Origin: Diphasiastrum complanatum
Lineage: Eukaryota > Streptophyta > Lycopodiopsida > Lycopodiales > Lycopodiaceae
DNA length: 64,000 bases
Direction of reading: 5' to 3'
Assembly (NCBI GenBank): GCA_029204225.1
Contig: CM055109.1
Span: 1,066,673 to 1,130,672 of the forward strand
Positions 35,090-47,060 of the stretch are shown here, piece by piece; within the stretch, counting starts at the first letter, position 1; every line of letters starts with the position of its first letter. The translations under genes were made by a program, and so were the position numbers. The notes beneath the pieces were generated by a model that searched no databases, was not told the DNA's origin, and saw only the letters and a program-made list of their open reading frames with translations.

Positions 35090-37160
35090 CTCATGTCTAC
35101 AAAAGTGAACCTAGCCCCCATTCTAGAAACTCTTGGTCACCCTCTAGGCCTACGTGTGGGAATGGCTGGCTCCTCCTCTGTCTCCACATCCAGGTCTACC
35201 AACATGTTAGCTAGGTCATTATGCCTCTACCCCCATCTCATCCTCCTCATTATCCCCCTCTTTAGCCCACTCCTCTTCCTCTTTCTCATAACCAGCCCTG
35301 AGCTCCTCTCCACCCTCTGAGCCCATCATCCTCCTCCTCCTCCTCAGCCCTTGCTCGCCTCCTCTGTGCCCTCCTCTACCGTTGTAAAGCCCATGTGTTA
35401 GCCTCTTCCTGTGTCTGTAAAACTCTTTGTAGATCTCATCATCCAACTTATCCTATGTGGGTGGTGCCTGAGGAGTAGCAATTGCCGAGTCCACCAAGCA
35501 TGAGTCAGGGTTCACCTGCAACCACAAACAAACATTGTTGTCAAATCAGTATTTTGCAATTCATTGCATATTTTGAAGGTAGTTCAATTCATCAAAACAT
35601 AGTTGGAGCATGGGGGGGTAATAAAGTGACTCACCTCAATCATCTAGCCCTCTGCGTGTGTGTCGCTCAGCGTGCGGCCATTGGTATTCACAAACACCAA
35701 CCGCCTGCATTGCTCGATAGATAGCATGTTCCTCTTCTGTGTGTGATACAAGGCCCAAGTGCCAATTTTGCTCGCAGGAAGATGCTGAATAGTCATGTGA
35801 AAGAACTCTCTTGGCCAGTCATCACAAGCCACATGTGCTGCAACCGTGGATGCTCCACCATGTCATAGGCCTCAGGCGCATATCCTCCCTCAATTGATAC
35901 TACTCTCCATTAAATGGCCACTAGAAGCACTCAAAAGTGATCGGATGTCATGCTATGTTCTTGAGCAGCGGGCCTATTGGGAAAAAAATCATGGCCCGCG
36001 TTAGTTCACTGAATTCACACACTAGCATTGAGCACACTACATAATACTATGACTATTAAGAAGTCTAGGACATATACCTGGTCTGGACCATACACACTCA
36101 GTGTACTCCACCCATCCCCTGTGTAGCTCTCGATCATCCAAATCTCTGGCAAAGCACCACAAGGGATGGAACATGTGGGCTACAGCATGGATGGGTCGAT
36201 GAAAGTAGTCTCATCTGGCCTCCCAAATCTAACATATTCTCCTCCTGTGACCAAAACATTGCAATCATCAGCGTGTCATAGCATAAAAGAAATGTGGCAA
36301 GCTTGAATGAGAAATAACACATAAGACATTGAAGAGTCATACTTGCCCTCATCCAAGGCTGAGGTCTAAATCACCTCGTCGATGCGGTCTATGAAATTGT
36401 AAATGAAGTGCACCCCTCACAGTCTACTAGGCACAACACATAGAAAATGGGTCGAAGGACCCTCACCAGCTCCACTACCCATATCCAAAACTCATCTCCA
36501 AATAAGCTGGCCTGAAAATGTGTGGCATCTATACTGATACCTTTGAAGTTCAAGAAGGCATCGCTAGAAACCATCCATCGCAAGGGGTCCTTTACTGCCA
36601 ATAGTTGCTCTAGAACCAAGAAGTAGCATGCAAAGTGTGTGGGTGCTGGCTTCTTTAGGTCCAATGGTGAGAAGGTTCGGGATAGGGCCAGCATGCGCTT
36701 CTTCTTGGAGATGAAATTGACCATGCGCATGGCCCGAGAAGTGATATGCAACACAGGCATCCAGGAGAAAGTTTAGACAACTGCTGAGATGGGTTTAGCA
36801 TATAGAACACACGTCAAGGAAGATAACAAAGCAAATGGAAAAAATTATACCTGTTTGATCCATGCAAGTGCACAAAGGCCATAAATAAGAAGGTTTATGC
36901 AATGTAAAGCACATGGTGTCCACACAATGGTGGGGTGCTCCGTCATCAGAATCTCTTCCATTTGCTTGCAGTTTGTGATGTTGTCTATGACAACTTGAAC
37001 CACGTGCTCCACCCCAATGTTATCAATCGCATCTCTCACATCCTCCCATATGAAGTTGGCTGTAATGGCTGCACCACCTCAAGTGACATCCATGCCACAC
37101 AGGAAGACGGATTGCCGATGAGTGTTGGTCCATCCATCACTCAATATCGTGCATCCATAT
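35090..37160 (-). pseudogene. hAT-family transposase gene with introns, decayed
   Basis: Reads from 37160 downward. The DUF659 block starts GCTILSDGWTNTHRQSVF and continues VVQVVIDNITNCKQ and TIVWTPCALHCINLL to WIKQ at about 36855, followed by a GTATAA donor. The next block (36760-36389) is MRMVNFISKKKRMLALSRTF, LKKPAPTHFACYFLVLEQLL and LVRVLRPIFYVLCLVDCEG. Then about 36240-36080 carries IHAVAHMFHPLWCFARDLDD and ends at a GTATATG donor. The dimerisation block is at 35832-35644 (HTQKRNMLSIEQCRRLVFVN), ending GAG|GTGAGT near 35633. The acceptor GCAG| near 35520 leads to VNPDSCLVDSAIAT and an Arg/Glu-rich C-terminal tail to about 35100. Stops and frameshifts make it nonfunctional. A second, diverged hAT fragment is at 62590-63141. 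Confidence 0.85.
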
Positions 37161-38359
37161 CTGCTGCCACAAAACACCCATTAGCCACATGCAAAAAGTG
37201 TGCTATTGGCAAAATGGAACACATGCAAAGAGTTTCAGGAGACAACGTACCTAAGTCCACCATGTTGACCGAATGGAATGCAGCTTTGTTTGATTTCTCT
37301 CCTCTTCATCCTTATCTCATGGCTACTCTAGATCCATACATTCTCTGCAAAAATACACTAATTTTTGGACAGTTCATAGAAATACAAAGGATTTGATGAT
37401 AATGTTTCTATCCACACAATTGAACTATCGATCTGAGTGTCATCGTCTATAAAAAAAAGTATCATTGGCTATTTGGCAGTCATCATTGAAATATCAAGTA
37501 GTCACCATTGACTCTCAATTATCCAACAGCTCAACACTATCACACCCTGACAGAATCTCTAACGGAATCAAATTTTATCCAACAACAACAGCTAACAACA
37601 CGTAGTGCTTTAATCCCATTTGTGAGAGTATAGACTAAGCATTCATTTAATCAGATAGCCATGTGTATATATATTTGATAACAATCAAAGTTGAAAAGTT
37701 ACCTAGTCATCGATCAATCGAACTTTTATTCAGAGTGCAACTATTTGATATTTCTCTCTGTTACTTATAGAGTATTGTCTCAGGAAGATCGCGACTCTAT
37801 CTGCATTTAGACATGTACACACTTTTGACTAAATATATTCATTCCAATAATCTAAGTCGTGTTGTATCGTGTCAAACTCATGTACTCTATTTTGTTTGAT
37901 TCATGATACGTAGATAAACTGATTCATAGATTAAACTGTTCATATAATTGATAAATCATGTCGATTATAATGCTCTAAGATTTTTTCTTTTCGCTTTCTC
38001 ATTTAAATCTAAATAATTCTAATTCGTGCATGTCTACGGAATCGACAATAACTTTGAAGCTAGGATTAAGTAGAATAATCTTCGAGTTATCGAAAGTATT
38101 TTGGATGTAGATTCATGCACCGAGGATTATAGACCAACTCCAATACTTTCGAATCCCAACACAGTATCATAATAGTAATTTGTATTATTTTAGTTATTGA
38201 GTAGTCAATTAAATAGAGCAGACAATATTAGAACATTGATTGCTTGATACAGAGTAGACACTTATAAAAAATGCTTGACCGTCATATAATCTACTATCTG
38301 CGGACACTCATTTCAGACTTCTTAATAGATTTGCAATCATAGTTTGCTCTAATGTAGAC
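37161..38359. other. Intergenic; probably degraded copia LTR and leader
   Basis: 37170-37390 has an open plus-strand frame with a Cys-rich TCKKCAIGKMEHM, loosely like a copia pre-integrase knuckle, but unsupported. 38161-38175 (CAGTATCATAATAGT) resembles a decayed tRNA-iMet PBS preceding the gag that becomes recognisable at 38360, so about 37.4-38.16 kb may be its LTR. No sharp LTR start was found. Confidence 0.35.
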
Positions 38360-38900
38360 GATGGTTCAAATTATCACTTATGAAAATTTAAAATGAAGGT
38401 CGTGTTGATGGCCAAAGAACTATGGAAAATAGTTGCCGATATTGAACTATTTCCCTATGTCAATGAGCAAGCCATTTTCAAGTGGAAGCTCAAGGATGGT
38501 AAGGCTTTCGTCTTAACCACTCTTAACATCTTTGACACACAGATTGGCGACATCAAACAAGCCCAATATTTGAAAGAAGCTCGGGATATATTGAGTACAC
38601 TATACGAAGTGAGAGATGTCACATTGAAATTACATCTAAGGAGAAGATTCTTCTCACTCAGAATGTCAGAAGGTGATTCTGTTTAGAATCACATTAATCA
38701 ATTTAAGACTTTGTTAGAGCAGATGGTAGCAATAGGTTCAGTGATTGAAGATTTAGACGCTTTAATGACCTTGTTTTCTAGCTTGTCATCCTCTTATGAA
38801 AACTACGTAATGATAATTTTGACTCACTCAGATATAACTTTTTCCATAGTCATAACAATATTTTGTAGGATGGAACTCGGAGGAATGGAGCATTCTCATT
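38360..38900 (+). pseudogene. Ty1/copia gag, N-terminal half
   Basis: Same family as 24629 and 59752. The frame reads DGSNYHL, then TGA at 38381-38383 in place of Trp, then KFKMKVVLMAKELWKIV, WKLKDGKAFVLTTLNIFDTQ, LSTLYEVRDVTLKLHLRRRF and, after a stop at 38684-38686, NHINQFKTLLEQMVAIGSV and LMTLFSSLSSSYENYV. Homology fades near 38900. No zinc knuckle, protease or RT follows. Confidence 0.85.
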
Positions 38901-39081
38901 CTTCATCAACTACTCTTTGGTGTCGTCCACCTAGGGCCATAAAGCTTTTCCTCTCAATATGAGGGAAGTATTCACTTTCCAGGCCAAGAAATTTGACATG
39001 TTTGTCTCAAGAACTATGCATATCTTAAATTGGATGATGTTGATGGAAGCAATAGTTTAAGTAACCAGGCTCTAATACCAC
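38901..39081. other. Chimeric junction between copia fragments
   Basis: Connects the gag at 38360 with an RT scrap at 39082. 39066-39078 (GGCTCTAATACCA) is one base from a minus-strand tRNA-iMet PBS, hinting that pieces of a third element are included. Confidence 0.35.
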
Positions 39082-39190
39082 TGTCTACCTATAGAAAGCT
39101 TGTTGGCTCTTTGATCTATTTAACCATCACTAGACCGGATCTTAGCTTTTGTGTTGGCATATTGAGTCAATACATGCAAAGTCCAAGATA
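39082..39190 (+). pseudogene. Copia RT C-terminal scrap
   Basis: [20 protein letters not shown] and [16 protein letters not shown] match the minus-strand copia at 31197-31553 almost residue for residue. Only about 36 codons remain, flanked by unrelated copia pieces, with a TAG directly after. Confidence 0.85.
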
Positions 39191-39191
39191 G

Positions 39192-39464
39192 GCTGAATGA
39201 GTGAATGTGCCCAGATGGTCCAAGATGACCGACCAATCGGGTATGGCCAATCAATCAATGATGGCCGACTAAGAGAAGGTGGCCAACTAGGAAGAGGTGG
39301 CCGAACTATCGGGTAACACTGTCACTGATTCATTTGTATTTCTATAGACTGTCAAGAAACAAATGTATTTTTACAGAGTAAGCGACTACACATATATTTG
39401 GAACAGCTTAATAAATGGATCTAGATTAGCAGAGCATAGAGATGGAGAGGATAGAAATCCAACA
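39192..39464 (-). mobile_element. Copia 3' LTR, truncated
   Basis: Starts (minus strand) TGTTGGATTTC at 39464 right after the polypurine tract AGTGGGGG (about 39465-39472). It ends at 39191, where the plus-strand RT scrap starts, so the distal part is missing. Inside, 39200-39310 repeats GGCCGAC and GGCCAAT words. The TGTTGGA start is shared with the LTRs at 58969 and 61364. Confidence 0.65.
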
Positions 39465-39472
39465 CCCCCACT

Positions 39473-41383
39473 TAATCTGGATCCTGGAATGCCTTGATGA
39501 TCAAATTTAAAATAGCACAAAAATTTTTGTGTCCTTCTTTATTCAACCCTTTTGTAAATATATCAGCTGCCATGTACTGGGTTCTACAAAACTTCAAACT
39601 TAACTCTTTGTATCTTGCTCCTGATGTAGTGGTACTTAATCTCAATGTGCTCGCTCCTAGAGGGAAATCTAGGATTGATTGACAATGCAATAGCACTCTG
39701 ATTGTCGCACTGTATCATTGTTGGAGCAAATTGTCTGAGACCAATGTCAGACAATAATTCCTCAACCAGATTGTCTCTTTGGTAGCTTGAGAGGTTGCAA
39801 TATATTTTGATTTTGTAGATGACATTGTGATGGAGGTTTGCTTTCGACTGTTCCAAGATATTGGACCATTGAGCAGAAAGACATATCCAGAAGTCGATTT
39901 TCTGGTGTCAATATCACCTGCCCAATTTGCATCTATATATCCATGAAGAGTATGGATATCGGATGGATCTCCAATACCATAGCAAATACAAAGGTCTGCA
40001 GTGGCTCGTACATGTCTGATAACTCTGATAAGAGCTTTCCAATGGATCATGCCAGGATTGGTCATGTATTGGCTCAAGGAACTAATGGCGTATGCAAGAT
40101 CTGGCCTGATCATTGCATACATCAGGGATCCGATAATAGATTGATATGGATATCCCTTCATTTCAGCCTTCTTTGCATCTGTCTGAGGGCATTGTTCCTT
40201 TGATAGCTTAAGACCTGGATCCATGGGATTATGTACAAGCTTGCAATTCATGAGATTGAATTTCATCAACAAATTATAAAAGTGCCTCCACTGGGTGATG
40301 TAGAGAAGTCGTTTGTTCCTGTCTCTGTGGATTTGAATCTAGAGACAATAATGTGCTTCTCCTAGATCTGCCATCTTAAATTCTTGGAATCGCATCCTCT
40401 TTGTGTCCTTTATCATAGTAATGTTGTTGCCAAATAACACCGTATCATCCATGTAAAGTGTGATGATGACAAAGAATTGATTAACTGCTTTGAAATATAC
40501 ATTACAGTCTGCAGAGCTAGGTTGGAATCCATGATCGATCAAGAATGTGTTGATTCAGTGAAACCATACTCTGGATGATTGTTTCAGACCGTACAAAGCT
40601 TTGTGGAGTTTGCATACCTAGTCTTCTCGACCGTTGAGGATGTAGCCTTCTGGCTAAATCATATAGATGTCCTCCTTGATAACTCCATTGAGGAATGTTG
40701 TTTTTACATCCATCTGGTGTACCTCAAGGTTTGCTGCAACAGCATAAGAAAGTAGCAGCTGAATAGAGGTATGCTTGATGATTGGGTTGAAGGTTTGCGA
40801 AGTAGTTGATATTGGGAATTTGAGAAATTCCCTTGCCATGAGTCGAGCTTTCCTTCTATTGATACTGCCATCTACGTTGTATTTGATTTTAAAGATCCAT
40901 TTGCAGTCAATAATCTTTCTGTTTGCTAGCAGGTCAATGATAGTCCTCCACGTGTTGTTCCTTGGCAGTAAGTTGTACTCTTTGTCCATTGCTTCTTTCC
41001 AAAGATCTGAATCGGCCTATGATAAAGCTTCCTCAACTGTGGTGAGCTCCTGAATGGAATAGTGAGCAAACTCGTCAGTGTATTGGATAGGTTGAAACTC
41101 TTGTTGATCTCCTGGATGAAGTTTCGGACTGCAAACTTCAACCTTGTGTTGGCTGAGTTGGCTGCTCCTGAGTTGCAGCTTCTTCTTCTTCTTCTGGATC
41201 CGACTGTATTTGGTGACTACATGAAGAAATAGGAACTGTCTTTCGAGAAGAGTCAGTTGTCAGGGTAGAAATTGTAGACTGAATCTTGTCCTTGCTCTTC
41301 AGATCAATAAACTGATCTTCTATAAAAGTCACATCCCTGTTAGTAGAAACTTTATAGGTGTCTATATTATACAGTCTATACAT
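39473..41383 (-). pseudogene. Ty1/copia integrase C-terminus, RT and RNase H, decayed
   Basis: Reads from 41383 downward. MYRLYNIDTYKVSTNRDVTF is the integrase end, followed by an acidic linker with a Glu run. The RT starts at about 40989 (DKEYNLLPRNNTW, DCKWIFKIKYNVDGSINRRK, HQMDVKTTFLNGVIKEDIYM). 40542-40339 carries QFFVIITLYMDDTVLFGNN with the catalytic DD intact. 40272-39715 has GYPYQSIIGSLMYAMIRPDL and RNase H (DANWAGDIDTRKSTSGYVF, SSTKSKYIA). 39856-39472 gives IQCDNQSAIALSINPRF and ADIFTKGLN to a stop just before the PPT. Frameshifts and stops separate these blocks. Gag, protease and the integrase core are absent. Confidence 0.88.
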
Positions 41384-42701
41384 TTCGTTTGTTGGAAGTA
41401 AATTTTATCTACTTATGATATAGTGTAGTATAGGGAGGATCGTCCACTTTATAAGTTCCTACCAAGCTTCAAACATAAATGCGAAAATAAAAAATAATGA
41501 CGGAAGCACTAAGGCTTACCCAACTAGTGCTCGAACCGGAATTGAAACTATCTAAGATGACAAAACAAAAAACCTTACAAAGGCTTACCCAACTAGCAAG
41601 GTGATTAAACTAAATTCTAGATTAACACCCATAGGGTTTGAGAACAAAGATTGCTGCTAAACTAAGCATAGAACAATTAAAATCATGCCACAATGAAAAT
41701 AACCAATGAAAGGAGGCAAGAAGAGGCTCGAGCACCTTCCCTCAAGCTATGCACCTTCCAATGGGAACACGAAGAAATAGAATGATAATCTCAAAGAAAG
41801 AGCAATTTAGCATAATCTCAAAGTGTTATTTACAAGGCAAATGCCTCTCCTTTTATGGCAATGAGGGTCTTCCATAAGTATCCACTAACTTATGGGACTA
41901 ATCTATTTCTAGCCTTTCTAGAACTTCTAACTTAAGACAAAATATTTCTAATCTTAAGTTTTCTAAGTTTAAGTTCTAAATCTAAGTTTAAGCTATTTTA
42001 TTATTTTTTAAGCTTCTACTCATGGGCTTACAAAACACATGCCATGGCGGAAGTTTATTAACAAACACTCGTACGTGGACTTACAAAACACATGCCGTGG
42101 AGTTTTATTTCTCTCTTTTTTATTTTTTCTATGTTAGCGCAGATGCTAACATTATCCCCTTCCTTAGTGGATTGGTGGTCCCACACCAATCGAAGCCTTT
42201 TCTTCTTGGATCTTTTGTGCTTCTTGGAGGTGAGACTGTTATTGTCGGGAGTGGTAGATTGTGGTGCCAATGCCCTCCATCATCTCCCACCGTAGTTTGT
42301 TCAGGAAGGACATTGGTTTGTAATAATGGATCATACCCTGTAGAAAGTTGTGGGTTTTCCATAGCTCCACCATATCAATGTGCAGGGCTGAAGTGAGTGC
42401 AGTGCGGTAATAAAGCCTTGCTACGCTGATGTGGTCTTCTTGCGTTCACATTGGTTTATTGATATCAAGGCCATTGGGGGTAGCCCTCGATCCCAAAAAC
42501 CCTTGAGTTTTGGGCATTGGGTTAAAGGGTAGAAAATCATGAGCAGGGTTAGATGGAGATGAATGAAAGGTAGGTGCAGGTGATTGTGAGGGATGATGGG
42601 TGAAAGAGGTGGGGAGATACTACGTGGTGGAGATGTGTGGAGTGGGTTAGTGATATTGGTAGTTGATGGAATTTTGGTTAGTAATTGTAATGAGAAATCA
42701 T
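41384..42701. other. Intergenic, no gene supported
   Basis: Repeated words CTTACCCAACTAG (41515, 41585) and ACAAAACACATGCC (42029, 42085) indicate local duplications. Probably LTR or leader remains. Open frames at 42022-42396 and 42593-42823 carry no family motif. Confidence 0.4.
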
Positions 42702-43940
42702 CTATATTGACTGTAGAGACAAGTAGGGTAGATATTTGTATAGGTGAGGGCTTTTATGGAAGTGTGGAATCGAAGCCCGTGTTGAGGGCTTTTGTGGAAA
42801 GGTGGAATCGAAGCCCGTATTGAGAGTGAGTGATGGTGTGGAGGTAGTAGTAAATGGTGGAGGTGGTGGTGGAAGTGTGAGAGCAAGTGAGGGAGTTGGG
42901 GTTGTAGAGGGTGCTGGTGTGGACAGAACCACACCCATAGGATCAGAACCAGAAGTGCCTGCCTCAACTGAACTGCCTGTTGCTGTCGTTACTACTTGTC
43001 TGTGTTGTTGGGCCTGGTGGAGTAAGGCCTCTTGCTGCACTAGGACCTCCTTTGGGACCTGAGAGGGTTTAAGGCTCCCTCCGGATTCAACATACTCAGC
43101 CCCGATGTCACTGGATAAACTGTTGTGAGGGATGTCGGCTTCTGTGCTGATCGCTTCTCCTTTTTGCTTCTTAGTTGGTGGTGCTGGTGAAACTGGTTCT
43201 GCTGTTGGTTGGGGAGTGGCTCGCTTCTTAGTGCTTGGATAGAGATCATCAAGCTCTTTGATGGCAGCAGCCGCCCGAGACTCCAATTGTTTGGTGACCA
43301 ACATGTGGAGGAGATATCCACACTTGGTAGTTGGTTTCTGGCTTTCAAGGCCCCGCACAGTTTTTCTGCTACCTTCTCAGCTACTTGTAGTTGCAAGTGG
43401 GGTCATCCATGGTGAGGGTCAAAGAGAAGAGGTCGCTCGGGGGTATGCGATCCATCTTGGCATTTGCACCTCGACCATGGTGACAAGGATTTCTAAGACA
43501 GCTTGGAGATGGGGATCTGTGATGAGATGGATGGCGATCCCATCATTGGTTTGGGCGATAGTTTTTCCATCCTCTATCAGCAACTTTGTCAAATACTTGG
43601 CATCATAACTGATGCCCTTGCCATGGATCGTCTCTCCAAGATTAGGGAAGCCAATGCTCTGTATATGCTCAGGAGAGACGTTGATTGTGTAACTGCCATT
43701 CTTAGATGTAAGCCTAAAAGTCTAAAATTCATCCGAATAGGTTGAGTAGGCTGCTCGGATTAGGCTCTCGCTCTGCTGGTCACAAAAGTGAGTCAGATCA
43801 AATACAAGGTTTGTGAGAAGATCCTTGGCCACGATCAGCTGCTCAGCGTAATTCTTGATACAAATCATAAAGATGTCCCCTGAATAAGGCCTAGGGGGTT
43901 TACAGTGATGCAGAGATAGCGAGGAATCACGAAAGGCCAT
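42702..43940 (-). pseudogene. Unrecognised element-like ORF with P/S/T-rich tail, 3 internal stops
   Basis: One minus-strand frame runs about 412 codons from MAFRDSSLSLHH (43940) to a stop at 42702, broken by only three stops (about 43722, 43425, 43390). The first about 180 residues look globular (NYAEQLIVAKDLLTNLVFDL, GYTINV-like and HIQSIGFPNLGE segments). Then come a KELDDLYPSTKKR region and a long Pro/Ser/Thr tail (PSLALTLPPPPPPFT). The plan of globular domain plus low-complexity tail, with a TATA box upstream and TTCGC/GCGAA words beyond, resembles the ORF at 7576-8595. Sequence similarity is too weak to call homology. Gag of an unusual retroelement is one option. Confidence 0.5.
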
Positions 43941-44050
43941 AGTAGCAATGATTTTAGATTGCTCTGGTAAGTTTGAAAATTTTGAAAATTTTTGGCATGA
44001 ACTCGAGAGCAGGAATCTAAAATGAATTCGTGGAGAGAAGGGTGGAGGTC

Positions 44051-44058
44051 TATATATA
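44051..44058 (-). promoter_or_regulatory. Candidate TATA box upstream of the ORF at 43940
   Basis: TATATATA about 110 bp upstream (minus strand) of the ATG at 43940. Beyond it, 44230-44410 contains several GAATTCGC, TTTGCGAA and GCGAATTC words. It may be an LTR promoter. Confidence 0.4.
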
Positions 44059-44591
44059 GATTTTTTTGGTCAGGAATTCGCAGCTCTCCCCACAAATCGT
44101 CCTCAGTGTCCACGATTTTGTAATGATGGTCGCAAATTTCAAGGTAGTGTTCTGAGGGTCGCTGAATTCTTGTAAGTGATTTTTTGTGTCTCAAAATAGA
44201 AAAATTGACTGACAATACAAAATGTGTCTGATCAGAATTCGCAAAGGTAACAAATTAATCATAGAAATATTTCTAAGCTTTAGCGAATTGTTTGCGAATT
44301 TTGGAAGGCAGTGTCTGATGCAAAAAACTAACTTCTTCTATTTCTGAAAAGTGTGTTTTTGAGATAGAATTCGTAAAGGATAAAAATGAATCGTGCACTG
44401 TAAAAAATGGGTCAGGCGAATTCTATCTAAGATGATGTGAGAAAATTCTTATGAAAATAATGACTTTTGTGGTTTGCTCAGAGAAAGACTGTTTGTATGC
44501 CTGATCTGATAGTATCTTGATGGTGTGAACAAGAAAGCACAGCAGACAGGCAGTAAAGAAAAGTAAAGAAAAACAGTAGGAAAGAAAACAA
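44059..44591. other. Possible U3-like region, no gene
   Basis: AT-rich with repeated GCGAA/TTCGC words at 44230-44410. It separates the unrecognised ORF from the 3' end of a gypsy element. Confidence 0.4.
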
Positions 44592-44820
44592 CTAATACAT
44601 ATCAAGATAAAGGCAGAGTTCATTGTACTTTCTCAGTCTGCTCCCATCGACCACAGTATTGAGGATATCGTCTTGAAGAGTTTGGAGTTGTACATATTCA
44701 GAGGCAAAGATTCTTTTAATAATGTAAGGTCCTTGGCCAGAAAATTTCAATTTGTCTTTAAAGGCTTTGGCTTGGTACAGTAGGACTTTATCACCAATTT
44801 GGAAGTCTCTAAGTTTCAAT
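44592..44820 (-). pseudogene. Gypsy integrase C-terminal domain
   Basis: LKLRDFQIGDKVLLYQAKAF, LKFSGQGPYIIKRIF and YVQLQTLQDDILNTVVDGSR form the GPF/Y-type C-terminal module of a Ty3/gypsy integrase. It overlaps the upstream frame by 4 bases and follows RNase H-linker sequence directly, so the zinc-binding and DDE catalytic domains have been deleted. Confidence 0.85.
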
Positions 44821-46260
44821 GATCGATTATGCCATACTTTAGTTGAGTCCCTTGTGTTTCTGACTCAACACTGTCCACATTTCTTCCGGCCTGAACAATG
44901 TTCAAAATGTGACCAAAATGGGAATCTGATTCATATTTTCCTCTCAGCGAAAGATATAAATCCGTAGAACTCTGGGAGAATGACAACTCATTCAATTCAC
45001 CGATCCGACTAAGAGCATCTGCAACTTGATTAGAGCTGTCTCTTATGTAACGGATTTCATGATTGAAGTCTTGCATCAATTCAGCCCATCGAGCTTTTGT
45101 CTCCCGAAGATCATGCTGATTACAAAAATAATTAAGAGGCTGGTGATCCGTATGCACTACAAACTTACTACCATACAAGTAGTGTCTCCAGGGTTTAAGT
45201 GCATGGATTACAGCAAACAATTCCTTTTCCTGCGTAGTATAACGCAACTGAGGACCAATGAATTTTTTGCTTTCAAACGCTAGTGGCCTATTCATTTGTA
45301 ATAGAACCGCTCCAACTACAACATCACTTGCATCCGTTTTCACGACGTAAGGTAAATCTAGATTTGCAATTTGTAACACGGGAGCTGAAACAATCATTGT
45401 TTTAAGTTTCTCAAAACATTGATTCAATTTCTCGTTCCAAACAACAGACAAACTAGGTTGATTTTCTGTTTTTCTTTTTATTAACAAACCCTTTTGTCAG
45501 ATTATTAAGCGGTGCTGCTAACTTAGCATAATCCTCAATAAATCTCTTGAAGAAAAGTGTAAAACCTAAAAATGACTTTACTTGCCTCACAGTTCCCAGA
45601 ATTGGCCACTCAATCATAATCTTGATTTTATCCTCATCAATCTTGATCTCATTTACTGTGATCTTATGATCGAAATAAAGCAACTCTTTCTTAAAGAATT
45701 CACACTTGGACTCTTTAGCGTAGAGTAACTCCCGACGAAGTTTCATCAAGATGATTTTTAAGTGTTCTACGTGTTCCACCAAGGATTTACTGTAAACGAG
45801 AATGTCGTTTAAGAATACAACCACAAACTTTCCCAAATATGGACGAAATAAATTGTTCATCATTTGCTGGAACGTTGCTGGAGTATTCGTTAATCCAAAT
45901 GGCAACACTAAGAATTCACAATGACCAAATCTAGAAATTTTTTTTGTCTTTTGGACATCTTCCAACATATTCTTATTTGATGTACCATGTCCTGAGATCT
46001 ATCTTGGTGAAATACCATGCTCCACCCAAGTGATCTACAAGGTCATCCATCTTAGGTAATGTATATTTATTTTTAATAGTCACTTTATTAAGCCCTTTGT
46101 AATCAACACACATCCGGAAACCTCCATCTTTCTTCACTTTAAGAAGAATAGGAGCGGCCCATGGTGATTTACTAGGTTGTATATGTCTCATCCTCAGATG
46201 ATTTTCTATTTGATTTGAAATCTCTGTCTCCACTTTCTGAGAGAACCTATAAGGTTGTCT
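44816..46260 (-). pseudogene. Ty3/gypsy reverse transcriptase and RNase H
   Basis: 46233-45973 carries [40 protein letters not shown] and [11 protein letters not shown]. 45968-45453 has FLVLPFGLTNTPATFQQMM and the catalytic box VVVFLNDILVYS, where the first Asp is Asn (codon 45807-45809). The thumb follows (SFLGFTLFFKRFIEDYAKLA). 45487-44816 holds RNase H: VKTDASDVVVGAVLL, QLRYTTQEKELFAVIHALKP, VHTDHQPLNYF and SNQVADALSRIGELNELS. It aligns throughout with the plus-strand gypsy at 21706-23250 and is less decayed. The FLND change alone should inactivate polymerase. Confidence 0.9.
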
Positions 46261-47060
46261 AGAGACAGGTTGACTTTCTAAAACTTAACTCAATCTTGTG
46301 GTCTACTGATCTAGACGGTGGTAAACCATGAGGTAATTCAGATGGAAAAACATCCCTAAATTCATTTATGATCTGTTCTTTCACTACTTGTTCATGATCT
46401 AAATTTACTGAGTTAAGAATTGTTGAGAATTCATAACCATTTAGATTCATTACATGAGCATCCACAATTGGAATAGCACAAATTGAAAAAACTTCATACT
46501 CAAAATAATCCAATGTCTCCATTTTATTAACTGTAGAAATCTGATCCAATGGACGTACAAAATTATACCCAAATAATGTAACTACCTTATCACTCTCTTG
46601 AAAGTCAGAATATGCTTCTCAAAATCAATTAACAGAGAAGGCGACTTACTAAATAACCATTCATAACCTAAGATTAAATCAGTACAAGCTAGGTCTAAAA
46701 CATGAAAATTAACTAATTCCGTTTGTCCTTGCATTAAAATTGGGAGCTTTGGGACTTTTACGTTCCAAGTCTCCAACTTTGCTCCTGAAGCTAGATAAAC
46801 TTTATATCTATGATTGTTGGCTTCAGTTTCCAAGCTGAGTTTCTACACAAGATGAGAATTAATAAAATTATGAGTTCAACCACTGTCCAATAAAATACTC
46901 AATTCTTGATCTTTAACCGTGCCAATTAAACGGAAAAGTTCATTAGGCAAGAAAGAAGTAGTACTAAGAGAATATTCACACTCACAATCAGCCAGGTTAA
47001 TTTCCAAAGTCTTACCATTGCCTCCTGGGATCTCAATCATGTGAGCAGACTTTCTTCCTT
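46261..47060 (-). pseudogene. Gypsy protease region and linker
   Basis: The protease site near 46885 reads LLDSG, stop, THNFIN, so the residue after DSG is a TGA. 46833-46582 gives ANNHRYKVYLASGAKLETWN, VKVPKLPILMQGQTELVNFH and DLILGYEWLFSKS. 46549-46259 is the linker into RT ([20 protein letters not shown]). It matches 21028-21780. Confidence 0.85.

Noticed and set aside
36935-37396. 153-codon plus-strand open frame with a Cys pair
   Set aside because: Its first part is the antisense shadow of the hAT DUF659 region. The Cys motif alone is too weak for a copia integrase call.
42022-43745. Several plus-strand open frames
   Set aside because: They are antisense to the longer minus-strand frame 43940-42702 or lack any motif.
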